A stretch of 64,000 nucleotides of DNA, taken from the NCBI RefSeq assembly GCF_018885265.1, contig NZ_CP076538.1, forward strand, positions 434,001 to 498,000, written 5' to 3'. Under the pieces are notes generated by a model. That model saw only the letters and a list, made by a program, of their open reading frames with translations. It did not search any database and was not told where the DNA came from. The translations under genes and the position numbers were made by a program. How positions within the stretch are numbered: the first letter of the stretch is position 1; each line of letters opens with the position of its first letter. Positions 1 to 7,739 of the stretch are shown here, piece after piece. Origin of the DNA: Amycolatopsis aidingensis (GTDB lineage: Bacteria > Actinomycetota > Actinomycetes > Mycobacteriales > Pseudonocardiaceae).

Positions 1-19
1 GACGCACGGCGCACCGGGC

Positions 20-739
20 TCAGTGGGGATTGGGGTCCAGCAGGTCGATTCCGGCACTGTCCGGCAACGGTCGCTCCGGGTCGGGCCGCAGCCCGCGCTC
101 GCCGAGCATGCCCTCGATCAACCGCCACACCGACCGGGCCAGCTCGGCGGTGAACTGCTCGGCCGTGCCGCCTTCCGCCTCGGCCAGCCACCGGCCGATC
201 GCGGCCTCGACGAAGGCGACCAGCCCGAAGGCGAACGGTTCCATGCCGCGCTCGTCCAGGCCCGCCGCGCGCAGGGCCCCGGCGAGCAGCCTGCCGAGGT
301 TCACCGCGAACGTCCCGGTGAAGTCGGTGATCGCGTCGCCGCGGCCGGCGGGATCCCGGCGGGAATGCCGGACCAGGTAGCGGTAGAGCTGCCGGTGGGT
401 GCCGAGCCAGCGCACGATGGTGTCGATCGCCGAGGTGATGATCTCGTTCGGCGAGCCCCCCGCCCGCCAGACCGGGGCCAGCTCGGCCATCAGCCGCCGC
501 ACGATGCGCTGGCACACCGTGTGCTGCAGGTCGGCCTTGCCCTCGAAGTGCCGGTACAACCGGGGCCGGGCGACCCCGGCTTCCGCGGCGATCTGTTCGG
601 TGAGCACGTCCGGGCCGTACCGTTCGATCGCGGTGATCGCGGCCTCGGCGAACTCGGCACGCCTGCGCTCGCGCTGCCCCTCCCAGCGGGTGGCTCGGCC
701 GTCCGGCCTGCCCGTGCTGCCCTTCACTCCACCTGCCAC
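20..739 (-). CDS. TetR-family transcriptional regulator
   Basis: A 239-residue one-domain DNA-binding repressor. The helix-turn-helix lies at about residues 45–66, with the recognition helix around GVARPRLYRHF, which is typical of the TetR N-terminus. The C-terminal half is the variable all-helical ligand domain. The start is a GTG ten bases after the stop of the upstream double SDR gene, with a GGTAGG about nine bases before it. A GTG four codons later is also possible. The two genes are very likely cotranscribed. A near-palindrome just upstream of the SDR gene (2762–2776) is a plausible operator, which would make this an autoregulated pair. The ligand is unknown; a long-chain acyl-CoA or fatty acid would suit the neighbour, but that is inference. 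Confidence 0.9.
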   Translation of the reverse strand: MAGGVKGSTGRPDGRATRWEGQRERRRAEFAEAAITAIERYGPDVLTEQIAAEAGVARPRLYRHFEGKADLQHTVCQRIVRRLMAELAPVWRAGGSPNEIITSAIDTIVRWLGTHRQLYRYLVRHSRRDPAGRGDAITDFTGTFAVNLGRLLAGALRAAGLDERGMEPFAFGLVAFVEAAIGRWLAEAEGGTAEQFTAELARSVWRLIEGMLGERGLRPDPERPLPDSAGIDLLDPNPH

Positions 740-749
740 CTCCGCAAAC

Positions 750-2732
750 CTACCCCCGCCACAGCAGGCGGGTGAGGGTGGCGACCACGGCGACCACCGG
801 ATGCCTGCGGCCCTCGGCCTGCCGGGTGTCCGGCGCGGTTTCCGGCATCGCCTGGTATGCCGCCAGATGAGTAAGGGTGCGCATGGTGTGCGGGGCCAGC
901 CGGTCGGCGAGGTCGGCCGCGGTGCCCGCTGGCAGGTTGACCACCTCGGGGCGGCGTTCCAGCGCCCGCACGATCATCGTCGCCGCCTGCTCCGGGCTGA
1001 GCGAGGGCAGCCTGCGGAACACCTTCGCGCTCGGCGCGCTCATCGCGGTCCGCACCAGCGGCACCCGCACCGAGCTGAAGGTCACTCCCTCGGCCAGCAG
1101 GTCCCGCCCGGCCACCTTGCCGAACTCGTCCAGCGCGGCCTTCGAGGCCAGGTACGCGGAGAACCGCGGGGTGTGGTTCTGCAGGCCCTGCGTGGTGACG
1201 TTGACGATATGCCCGAACCGCTGCTCGATCATCGCGGGCAGCAGGGCGAAGGTCAGCCGTAGCGGGGCGAAGTAGTTCAGCGCCATGGTGCGCTCGTAGT
1301 CGTGCAGCCTGCCGGTGGAGTGTGCCACCGAACGGCGGATCGACCGGCCCGCGTTGTTCACCAGCATGTCCACCGCGCCGTGCTCGGCGAGCACCTGCTT
1401 GACCATCGCGTCGACCGCCTCGGGGTCGGTCACATCGCACGGATGGATTTCGGCTCGCCCGCCCGCCGCCTGGATCTCCTCGCGCACCGCGGTCAGCTCG
1501 TCGGACCGCCTGGCCACCAGCAGCACGATGGCACCATGGCGTGCCACCCGCAGTGCGGTGGCCCTGCCGATCCCGGAGGACGCACCGGTGATCAGCACCC
1601 GCCTGCCACGCAGCGGGTTGCCGCGTGCGCTCCTGCGGACCCGGTCGGCATCCAGCTGCTCGGCCCAGTACCGGTACAGCCGCCCGGCGTAGCTGGAAAG
1701 CGGCGGGCACTCGATGCCGGTTCCGGCCAGTGCCGCGCGGGTGGCGGTGGTGTCGAACCGGACCGCGAGGGTGAGTACGGGCAGCACCTCGGCCGGGATT
1801 CCGAGCTCGGTCAGCGCGGCGGCGAGTGCCTGCTGGCGTACCGAGGATCGCCGCCGGGCGAGCGCGTGTCCGGCCCGGCGCAGCGCGCCGGAAAGGTTCA
1901 CCGGCAGGGTGCGCACGATCCGCGGGCCACCCGCCGCGCCGACAAAGGCGTTGTACACCTCGTGCAGGGGCTGCGGTTCGGGCGCGGCGAGGTGATAGGT
2001 CGCCCCGTTGGCGGCCTCGGCGTGCATCAGGTGCTCCATGGCCTCGACCACGTAGTCCACCGGCACCATGTTGGTCGCGCCGAGTTCCGGCCCCACCAGC
2101 GGCAGCCGGGCCGGCAGCCGGGCAATCCGGGAGAACGCGGGGAAGAAGTAGTACGGACCGTCCACTTTGTCCATCTCGCCGGTCACCGAGTCACCGACCA
2201 CGGCCGAGGGCCGGTAAATCCGGTACGGCACCGCGTCCTGCTCCCGCACCAGTTTCTCCGCGGCGAACTTGGTCGCGTGGTAGGGCGAGGGCAGCCGCTG
2301 CCCGAGGTCGAAGTCCGACTCGGTGAACCGGCCCTCGTGCTCGCCAGCCACAGCGATCGAGGACACGTGGTGCAGCCAGCGTGCCCCGGCCCGCTCGGCG
2401 AAGGCGAGCACGTTGCGGGTCCCTGCGACATTGGCGGCCTCGTTGGCCTCCTGGTCCGCGGTCATGTCGTAGATCGCGCCGAGGTGCACCACATGCTCCG
2501 GCGGTTCGGGCAGGCTCGCCGGGTCGACGCCCAGCCCGTCCGCGGTGAGGTCGCCGGAGACCGGGACCACCCGCTCCGGATTCGGCCACCGCTCGGTGAG
2601 CTCGGCCAGCCGCTCCCTGGACCGCTGGCGCACCAGCACGTACACCCGGGCGCAGTCCGGCCTGGTCAGCAGCCTGCGCACCAGCCTGCGGCCGAGGAAA
2701 CCGGTGCCGCCGGTGACGAAGTAACTGGTCAT
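750..2732 (-). CDS. Two-domain SDR oxidoreductase, probable fatty acyl-CoA reductase
   Basis: 660 residues made of two short-chain dehydrogenase/reductase domains. The first is an extended SDR with TGGTGFLG at residues 7–14 and the catalytic YHATK at 151–155. The second is a classical SDR with TGASSGIG at 382–389, NNAG at 459–462 and YLASK at 527–531. This length and layout match bacterial fatty acyl-CoA reductases, such as the Marinobacter type and the mycobacterial Rv3391 type, which reduce acyl-CoA to aldehyde or alcohol with NADPH. The ATG at 2732 is preferred over the upstream extension because GGGAGG sits just before it. The gene leads a two-gene unit with a TetR regulator. The substrate is inferred from architecture only; another two-step reductase is possible. 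Confidence 0.85.
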   Translation of the reverse strand: MTSYFVTGGTGFLGRRLVRRLLTRPDCARVYVLVRQRSRERLAELTERWPNPERVVPVSGDLTADGLGVDPASLPEPPEHVVHLGAIYDMTADQEANEAANVAGTRNVLAFAERAGARWLHHVSSIAVAGEHEGRFTESDFDLGQRLPSPYHATKFAAEKLVREQDAVPYRIYRPSAVVGDSVTGEMDKVDGPYYFFPAFSRIARLPARLPLVGPELGATNMVPVDYVVEAMEHLMHAEAANGATYHLAAPEPQPLHEVYNAFVGAAGGPRIVRTLPVNLSGALRRAGHALARRRSSVRQQALAAALTELGIPAEVLPVLTLAVRFDTTATRAALAGTGIECPPLSSYAGRLYRYWAEQLDADRVRRSARGNPLRGRRVLITGASSGIGRATALRVARHGAIVLLVARRSDELTAVREEIQAAGGRAEIHPCDVTDPEAVDAMVKQVLAEHGAVDMLVNNAGRSIRRSVAHSTGRLHDYERTMALNYFAPLRLTFALLPAMIEQRFGHIVNVTTQGLQNHTPRFSAYLASKAALDEFGKVAGRDLLAEGVTFSSVRVPLVRTAMSAPSAKVFRRLPSLSPEQAATMIVRALERRPEVVNLPAGTAADLADRLAPHTMRTLTHLAAYQAMPETAPDTRQAEGRRHPVVAVVATLTRLLWRG

Positions 2733-2761
2733 CGCGTCCTCCCGGAGCCGAGTAAGTACCT

Positions 2762-2776
2762 GGAACATAATGTACC
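2762..2776. promoter_or_regulatory. Candidate TetR operator
   Basis: The 15-base sequence GGAACATAATGTACC is an imperfect palindrome: 12 of 14 paired positions are symmetric around the centre. It lies 30–44 bases upstream of the ATG of the SDR gene, where a repressor would block transcription. A short spaced palindrome like this suits a TetR dimer, and the downstream gene encodes one. The assignment is inferred from position and symmetry. Confidence 0.5.
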
Positions 2777-2875
2777 GGATACTTTTCCGGGGGGCGGGCG
2801 TCGCCCGTACCCACGCCGGGGTGTTCCCGGTCTAGGCTGGTCGCGGACTGATCGCAGCAGGAAGGGGAGTCCAGG

Positions 2876-3064
2876 GTGAAGCAGGAGGGCAGTCTCCTCG
2901 GGCTGGCCAGCGCCGTGGTCGGGCTGGTGTTCGCGGTGAGCAAGCTGCGCCAGGCGCGCAAGGAGAAGGACAAACTGCGGCTGGCCAACGCCGTGGCGGG
3001 CGCGGCCGCGGTCGCCACCGAGGTGGCCATCGCCGTCCGCGCCCGCCGGTCGAAGCGCCGCTGA
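2876..3064 (+). CDS. Small membrane-associated hypothetical protein
   Basis: 62 residues starting at GTG, with GGGGAG about ten bases upstream. Residues 7–22 form a hydrophobic stretch (LLGLASAVVGLVFAVS), followed by a basic, charged helix (KLRQARKEKDKLR), a second Ala/Val-rich stretch at about 38–54 and a basic tail (RARRSKRR). This looks like a small protein with one or two membrane helices and a positively charged cytoplasmic end. It stands alone, divergent from the SDR gene and convergent with the RHH gene. I do not recognise a family and infer no function. Confidence 0.6.
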   Translation: MKQEGSLLGLASAVVGLVFAVSKLRQARKEKDKLRLANAVAGAAAVATEVAIAVRARRSKRR

Positions 3065-3069
3065 GCGGG

Positions 3070-3318
3070 CTACTCCGGGCTGTTCTGGGGACCGTCCTGG
3101 TCGTCTTCCCGGTGGTCTTCCCGGTCGCCCTTTCGCGGGCGGCCCCGTGGTCGCATCTTGTGCACGTTGCCAGGGAGCCGCCCGGCGTCGGAAAGGGCCT
3201 TGCGCAGCAGGAACTCGATCTGCGCGTTGGTGCTGCGCAACTCGTCGGCCGCCCAGCGGGCGAGTGCGTCGTGCACCGCCGGGTCCAGCCGGAGCAGGAC
3301 CTTCTTCCGCTCCGTCAT
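3070..3318 (-). CDS. Ribbon-helix-helix (Arc/CopG-type) DNA-binding protein
   Basis: 82 residues. The N-terminus (MTERKKVLLRLDPAVHDALARWAADE) has the beta-strand plus two-helix pattern of Arc/CopG-type regulators. The tail is polar and charged (RGRPRKGDRED...) and contains an AT-hook-like RGRPRK. The gene starts nine bases after the stop of the SPFH gene and is clearly in the same operon. SPFH genes with a downstream RHH gene recur in actinobacteria. The perfect palindrome at 4323–4334, upstream of the operon, is a natural candidate for its binding site. Autoregulation is inferred. It could also be an antitoxin-like protein, but no toxin is next to it. Confidence 0.8.
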   Translation of the reverse strand: MTERKKVLLRLDPAVHDALARWAADELRSTNAQIEFLLRKALSDAGRLPGNVHKMRPRGRPRKGDREDHREDDQDGPQNSPE

Positions 3319-3327
3319 CGGGAACCG

Positions 3328-4278
3328 TTACTGGTAGAGCGACCCGGTGTTCACCACCGGCTGGGTGTCCCGGTCGCCGACCAGCACCACCAACAGGTTG
3401 CTCACCATGGCGGCCTTGCGCTCCTCGTCCAGGTCCACCACGTCCTGCTCGGCGAGCCGGTCCAGCGCCATCTCCACCATGCCGACCGCGCCCTCCACGA
3501 TCCGCTTGCGCGCGGCCACCACGGCGCCCGCCTGCTGCCTGCGCAGCATCGCCTGGGCGATCTCCGGCGCGTAGGCCAGGTGCGTGATCCGGGACTCGAT
3601 CACGGTCACCCCGGCCGAGGCCACCCGTGCGGCGATCTCGGTGCACAACTGCTCGGCGACCTCCTGGGTGTTGTCCCGCAGTGAGGACCGCTGCTCCTGG
3701 TGGGCGTCGTAGGGGTAGCTGTTGGCGATATGCCGCACCGCGGTCTCGCTCTGGATGCTGACGAACTCCACGAAGTCGTCCACCTCGAACATCGCCTGCG
3801 CGGTGTCCTCCACCTTCCACACCACCACGGCGGCGATCTCGATCGGGTTGCCGTCGGCGTCGTTCACCTTGGCCACGCCGGTCTCGTGGTTGCGGATCCG
3901 GGTGGACACCGCGCTGCGCACTGAGATCGGGTTCACCCACTGCAACCCGTGTGAGCGCAGGGTGCCGGTGTAGCGGCCGAGGAACTGCACCACCCGCGCC
4001 TCCCCCGGCGCGACCGGGGTGAGTCCTCCCGCCAGTACCGGCGCGGCGAGCACCAGCAAGGAGCCGACGATGATCATCGGAATACCCGCGCCCTGGTTGC
4101 CGTCGGCAGCCTGCACGATGCCGAGCACCACCAGCAGACCACCGCCGAGGAAGGCCAGCAGTACCACCCCGAGTACGGGGAACCCGCTCACCGAGCGGGC
4201 CTGCCGCTCGGTGACCTGCGGTTTCGGCATGTCCAGCTGGATCTCCTCGGGTCCGCCGGTTAGCTGCTGCTGCGTCAT
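3328..4278 (-). CDS. SPFH/band-7 domain membrane protein
   Basis: 316 residues. Two hydrophobic segments at about residues 31–52 and 62–82 anchor the protein. The SPFH (stomatin/prohibitin/flotillin/HflK-C) domain follows, with characteristic stretches such as [15 protein letters not shown], the [14 protein letters not shown] region and [21 protein letters not shown], then an Ala/Glu-rich helical region. Family members form oligomeric membrane scaffolds, often linked to proteases or lipid microdomains. The ATG at 4278 is chosen because AGGGGA precedes it; an in-frame start 13 codons upstream lacks a clear site. The gene heads an operon with a ribbon-helix-helix protein and is divergent from an ABC exporter operon. 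The specific partner is unknown. Confidence 0.88.
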   Translation of the reverse strand: MTQQQLTGGPEEIQLDMPKPQVTERQARSVSGFPVLGVVLLAFLGGGLLVVLGIVQAADGNQGAGIPMIIVGSLLVLAAPVLAGGLTPVAPGEARVVQFLGRYTGTLRSHGLQWVNPISVRSAVSTRIRNHETGVAKVNDADGNPIEIAAVVVWKVEDTAQAMFEVDDFVEFVSIQSETAVRHIANSYPYDAHQEQRSSLRDNTQEVAEQLCTEIAARVASAGVTVIESRITHLAYAPEIAQAMLRRQQAGAVVAARKRIVEGAVGMVEMALDRLAEQDVVDLDEERKAAMVSNLLVVLVGDRDTQPVVNTGSLYQ

Positions 4279-4322
4279 CTCTTGTCCCCTTTCGGTCCCC
4301 GGTGTTGTCACAACCATAGCAT

Positions 4323-4334
4323 AGTGATATCACT
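4323..4334. promoter_or_regulatory. Perfect 12-bp palindrome, candidate RHH operator
   Basis: AGTGATATCACT is a perfect palindrome in the 85-base region between the divergent SPFH and ABC-ATPase genes, in a locally AT-rich stretch. Its place between two divergent starts suggests an operator acting on one or both promoters. The RHH protein encoded in the SPFH operon is the nearest candidate binder. This is an inference from position. Confidence 0.55.
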
Positions 4335-4363
4335 TTTAACCACGAGCAGATGGGGAGGTAAGG

Positions 4364-5293
4364 ATGAGACAGGGCCAGCGTTTGGAGATCGACCGGATCT
4401 CCAAGCGGTACGGATCGGTGGTCGCCCTGCGCGAGATGACCTTCGACGTGCGGGCGGGCGAGCTCTTCGGTTTCGTCGGCAGCAACGGAGCGGGCAAGAC
4501 CACCGCGATGCGAATCGCCCTCGGCGTGCTGACCGCCGACTCCGGCGAGGTCCGCTGGGCGGGTAGGCCGATCACGCTGGAGAACCGGCGGCACATCGGC
4601 TACATGCCCGAGGAGCGCGGGCTGTACCCGAAGATGAAGGTGGCCGACCAGCTGGTCTACCTCGCGCGGCTGCACGGCATGTCCAAGGCCGAGGCATGGC
4701 GGTCCGCGCAGGAGTGGATGGAGCGGCTCGGCGTCGCCGCGCGGCGGGACGACGCGGTGGAGAAGCTCAGCCTCGGCAACCAGCAGCGGGTGCAGCTGGC
4801 CGCCGCGCTGGTGCACGACCCGGAGATCCTGGTGCTGGACGAGCCCTTCTCCGGGCTGGACCCGGTCGCGGTGGACGTGATGAGCACCGTGCTCAGGGAG
4901 AAGTGCGCGCGGGGGACCCCGGTGGTGTTCTCCAGCCACCAGCTCGACCTGGTCGAGCGGTTGTGCGACCGGGTCGGCATCGTCCGCAGTGGACAGATGG
5001 TGGCCTGCGGCACGGTCGCCGAGCTGTCCGCGGGCGGCAACGTCCAGCTGGTGGTGGACGCTCCGGCGGCGCAACCGGGCTGGGCGGACCGGATCGCCGG
5101 GGTCGGCACGGTCGGCCACGAGGACGGCAAGACGGTGCTCGAGCTCGGCCCCGGCGCCGATGATCAGCTCGTGCTCAAGGCCGCGCTGGCGACCGGTCCG
5201 GTGCGCGAGTTCGCGCGCAGGCAGCCGAGCCTGACCGAGCTGTTCCGCAACGTCGTCACCGAGCACGGTGCCAGCGAAGGGAAAGCGGCATGA
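4364..5293 (+). CDS. ABC exporter ATP-binding protein (NatA-type)
   Basis: 309 residues with a full ATPase domain: Walker A GSNGAGKT at residues 39–46, signature LSLGNQQR near 135, and Walker B LVLDEPF near 155 followed by the SSHQLD switch. The C-terminal 80 residues form an accessory domain common in NatA/Ycf1-type exporters (PSLTELFRNVV). The start is an ATG with GGGGAGGTAAGG before it. The stop overlaps the start of the permease gene by four bases, so the two are translationally coupled. NatAB-type systems export sodium or peptides; the substrate here is not visible. Confidence 0.92.
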   Translation: MRQGQRLEIDRISKRYGSVVALREMTFDVRAGELFGFVGSNGAGKTTAMRIALGVLTADSGEVRWAGRPITLENRRHIGYMPEERGLYPKMKVADQLVYLARLHGMSKAEAWRSAQEWMERLGVAARRDDAVEKLSLGNQQRVQLAAALVHDPEILVLDEPFSGLDPVAVDVMSTVLREKCARGTPVVFSSHQLDLVERLCDRVGIVRSGQMVACGTVAELSAGGNVQLVVDAPAAQPGWADRIAGVGTVGHEDGKTVLELGPGADDQLVLKAALATGPVREFARRQPSLTELFRNVVTEHGASEGKAA

Positions 5294-6471
5294 ACTCGAT
5301 ACTTCTGGTGGCCTCGCGGGAAATCAACACCAGGCTGCGGTCCAAGGCCTATGTGGTGACCACCCTGCTGCTGATGATCCTGATCGTCGCGTTCACCGTG
5401 GTGATGAAGCTGGTCAGCGGCAGCGGAGGGGCGGACGCCACGGTCGGGTTCACCGCGCAGAACAGCAGCCTCGCCGCGCCGATGCGAGCCGCGGCGACCA
5501 CCGTGGGCCAGACCGTGGAAACCCCGACCGTCGCGGACGAGGCCGCGGGGCGGGAACGGGTCGAGTCCGGGGACCTGGACGCCCTGGTGGTCGGGGACGG
5601 CAGCAGGCTGGAGGTGATGGTCGACCAGGACCTGGACCGTGGCCTGCGCACGGCGCTGAACGTGCTGGCCAGCCAGCTGGCGCTGAACCAGGAGATCACC
5701 GACCTCGGTGGCGATCCGGCGCGGGTGAACGCGGCGGTGGCCGAGGCTTCCGTGCAGGTCAGGCCGCTGAACCCGCCGAACGACTACGGCCCCGAGCAGC
5801 TGATCATCGGCATCATCGTCGGCGGCCTGATCTACATGTCGGTGTTGATCAACGGCCAGCTCGTCGCCCAGGGCGTGGTCGAGGAGAAGACCAGCAGGGT
5901 GGTGGAGCTGCTGCTGTCCACCATCCGCCCCTGGCAGCTGATGGCGGGCAAGGTGCTCGGCATCGGCACGCTCGGCCTGGTGCAGATGGCCGCGATCGCG
6001 ATCGTCGGGGTGGTCTCCGGCCTGTCCACCGGCGTGCTGACCCTGTCCGTCTCGGCGGCCGCGGGCACCGTGGTCTGGCTGATCGTCTGGTACCTGCTGG
6101 GATTCTTCAGCTATGCCATCGTGTTCGCCGCGCTGGGCGCGCTGGTCTCCCGGCAGGAGGACGTCGGCGGCGCGGTCGCCCCGCCGCTGATGCTGATCAT
6201 CGCGGGCTGGGTGGTCGGCATCTCCATCCTGCCGAGCGATCCCGGTAACTCCCTCGCCGAGACGATGTCGATCATCCCGGCCTTCTCCCCGACCCTGATG
6301 CCGATGCGGCTGGCGATGGGCGGGGTACCGATCTGGCAGGCGGCGCTGGCGCTCGTGCTGGTGGCCGCGATGATCCCGGCGTTGATCTGGCTGGCCGGCC
6401 GGATCTACCGCAACGCCGTGATGCGCACCGGCGCCAAGGTCAGGTTCCGCGACGCCCTCCGCACCAGCTGA
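5290..6471 (+). CDS. ABC-2 type exporter permease (NatB-type)
   Basis: 393 residues with the ABC-2 permease layout: one N-terminal membrane helix (residues 20–40), a large extracytoplasmic domain (about 45–170), then five or more helices from about residue 172. The EEKTSRVVELLLSTIRPWQLMAGK segment before the third helix is the conserved cytoplasmic coupling region of NatB/YhaP-type proteins. The ATG overlaps the ATPase stop by four bases. Together they make a two-gene exporter, with the strong inverted repeat at 6497–6537 just after. Substrate unknown. Confidence 0.9.
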   Translation: MNSILLVASREINTRLRSKAYVVTTLLLMILIVAFTVVMKLVSGSGGADATVGFTAQNSSLAAPMRAAATTVGQTVETPTVADEAAGRERVESGDLDALVVGDGSRLEVMVDQDLDRGLRTALNVLASQLALNQEITDLGGDPARVNAAVAEASVQVRPLNPPNDYGPEQLIIGIIVGGLIYMSVLINGQLVAQGVVEEKTSRVVELLLSTIRPWQLMAGKVLGIGTLGLVQMAAIAIVGVVSGLSTGVLTLSVSAAAGTVVWLIVWYLLGFFSYAIVFAALGALVSRQEDVGGAVAPPLMLIIAGWVVGISILPSDPGNSLAETMSIIPAFSPTLMPMRLAMGGVPIWQAALALVLVAAMIPALIWLAGRIYRNAVMRTGAKVRFRDALRTS

Positions 6472-6496
6472 TCCCCCCAGACCCGGACAAACCCGG

Positions 6497-6537
6497 AAAG
6501 TGCCGTTCGCGACGGTGGTCGTCGCGAACGGCACTTT
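6497..6537. terminator. 17-bp perfect inverted repeat, likely bidirectional terminator
   Basis: Arms at 6497–6513 and 6521–6537 pair perfectly over 17 bases around a seven-base loop. The right arm ends in TTTT and the left begins with AAA, so the hairpin can act in both directions. It sits between the convergent ABC permease and M23 peptidase genes. From memory, the arm sequence (AAGTGCCGTTCGCGAC) resembles a repeat scattered in Pseudonocardiaceae genomes; this needs a search to confirm. Confidence 0.75.
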
Positions 6538-6576
6538 TGGGTCGTCAGACGTCCGGAAGGCCACGTTCAGGGCACT

Positions 6577-7500
6577 TCAGTGGGTGCAGCCGGAGGTGGG
6601 GAGGGAGCCAAGGGATGGCACCGGGTCGCCGTCGTAGATCGCCAGCAGCAGCCGCTGCGGGCAGAGCCAGCTGCCGTTGTACTTGAGCTGCAGGTGCAGG
6701 TGCGGCCCGGTGGTGTTGCCGGTGTTGCCGGAGTAGCCGAGCAGCTTGCCTGCCTCGACCTCGCCGCTGGCCAGGGCCGGGGAGCGGAAGTGGCAGTAGG
6801 TGTAGACCCCGCCGTCCCGCGCGGTGATCTGGACGCCGTAGCCGCAGCTGCCCCCGCTGATCTTCACCACCCGGCCGCCGTTGACCGCGTACACCGAGTG
6901 CCCGCTCCGGACCGGGAGGTCGATCGCCGGGTAGTCGTGGTGCGAGGCGGCGTAGGCGCTGCGCGGCTGCGCACCCCGGTCCAGCGGCAGGGAGTATCCG
7001 CCGACCGCACCCACCCCGGCGATCAGTTCACGCCAGGTCGCGTTGTCCACGGTCCCGCTGGGGTCGATGCCGTGCTCGTCCTGGAACTCGCGGGTCGCGG
7101 TGGCGGTCGCGGCGTCGAAGCTGCCGGTCACCGACAGTTCGGCCCCGTGCTTGTTCAGTTGCTCCTGCGCGGCTTCGACGGCGTGTGTCGCGGTGCTGCC
7201 CTCGGCCACCGGGACCACCAGCTCGGCCCAGGTGTTCGGGCCGACGATCCCGTCCACCGCCAGCCCTTCGGCTTGCTGGAAGTTCCGCACCTCGCGCTCG
7301 GTGTTCGGGCCGAAGATGCCGTCGACGGCCGTGGTGTGGCCGTGGTGGGTCACCAGGTGCTGCACGGTCCGGACATTGGTGCCCTGGTTCCCGTCCCGCA
7401 CCAGCGGCCAGGAAGCCGCGCCGCCGGCCACGCCGGGCAGGCCGAGGGCCATCAACGCACCGACCACAACACCCACGACCGGAATAAGAAATCGTCGCAT
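6577..7500 (-). CDS. Secreted M23 metallopeptidase with two peptidoglycan-binding domains
   Basis: 307 residues. A signal peptide (MRRFLIPVVGVVVGALMALG, cleavage probably after AGGAA) is followed by two PG_binding_1 modules at about residues 30–100 and 105–170, each with the DG.FGPNT-type motif in full or degenerate form. The C-terminal LytM/M23 domain has HHDYPAIDLPV (zinc His and Asp) and the HLHL pair in TTGPHLHLQL. Such enzymes cut peptide cross-links in peptidoglycan and act outside the cell. The ATG at 7500 fits the signal peptide; the longer reading adds 18 unlikely residues. The gene is divergent from the three-gene peptidoglycan-binding cluster and probably works with it. Confidence 0.9.
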   Translation of the reverse strand: MRRFLIPVVGVVVGALMALGLPGVAGGAASWPLVRDGNQGTNVRTVQHLVTHHGHTTAVDGIFGPNTEREVRNFQQAEGLAVDGIVGPNTWAELVVPVAEGSTATHAVEAAQEQLNKHGAELSVTGSFDAATATATREFQDEHGIDPSGTVDNATWRELIAGVGAVGGYSLPLDRGAQPRSAYAASHHDYPAIDLPVRSGHSVYAVNGGRVVKISGGSCGYGVQITARDGGVYTYCHFRSPALASGEVEAGKLLGYSGNTGNTTGPHLHLQLKYNGSWLCPQRLLLAIYDGDPVPSLGSLPTSGCTH

Positions 7501-7739
7501 ACCTGGAAAGGAACACCTCTCCGAAGGTCGGCTCAAGGGTGCCGGGAAAGCCAAAATAACCCCAACTTTTCCGCCTAATGTAGGGCTGAAACGGCAGGTC
7601 CAGGTTGGTAATGGGTTCGTTTGAGTGAATATGCGGGAAACGGGTCACGTGTTCCTGGTTGTGGCCTTTGGCCGCGGTTAGGGTCGGCGCGTCCGAGTGT
7701 CCCGGGCTCGGATTTCGGTGGTTCAGAAGGAGGAATGCG

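Noticed and set aside
2729..5266. 845-codon minus-strand open frame
   Set aside because: It runs antisense or out of frame through well-supported SPFH, RHH and ABC genes and its translation is low-complexity Arg/Gly/His-rich, typical of a shadow frame in high-GC DNA.
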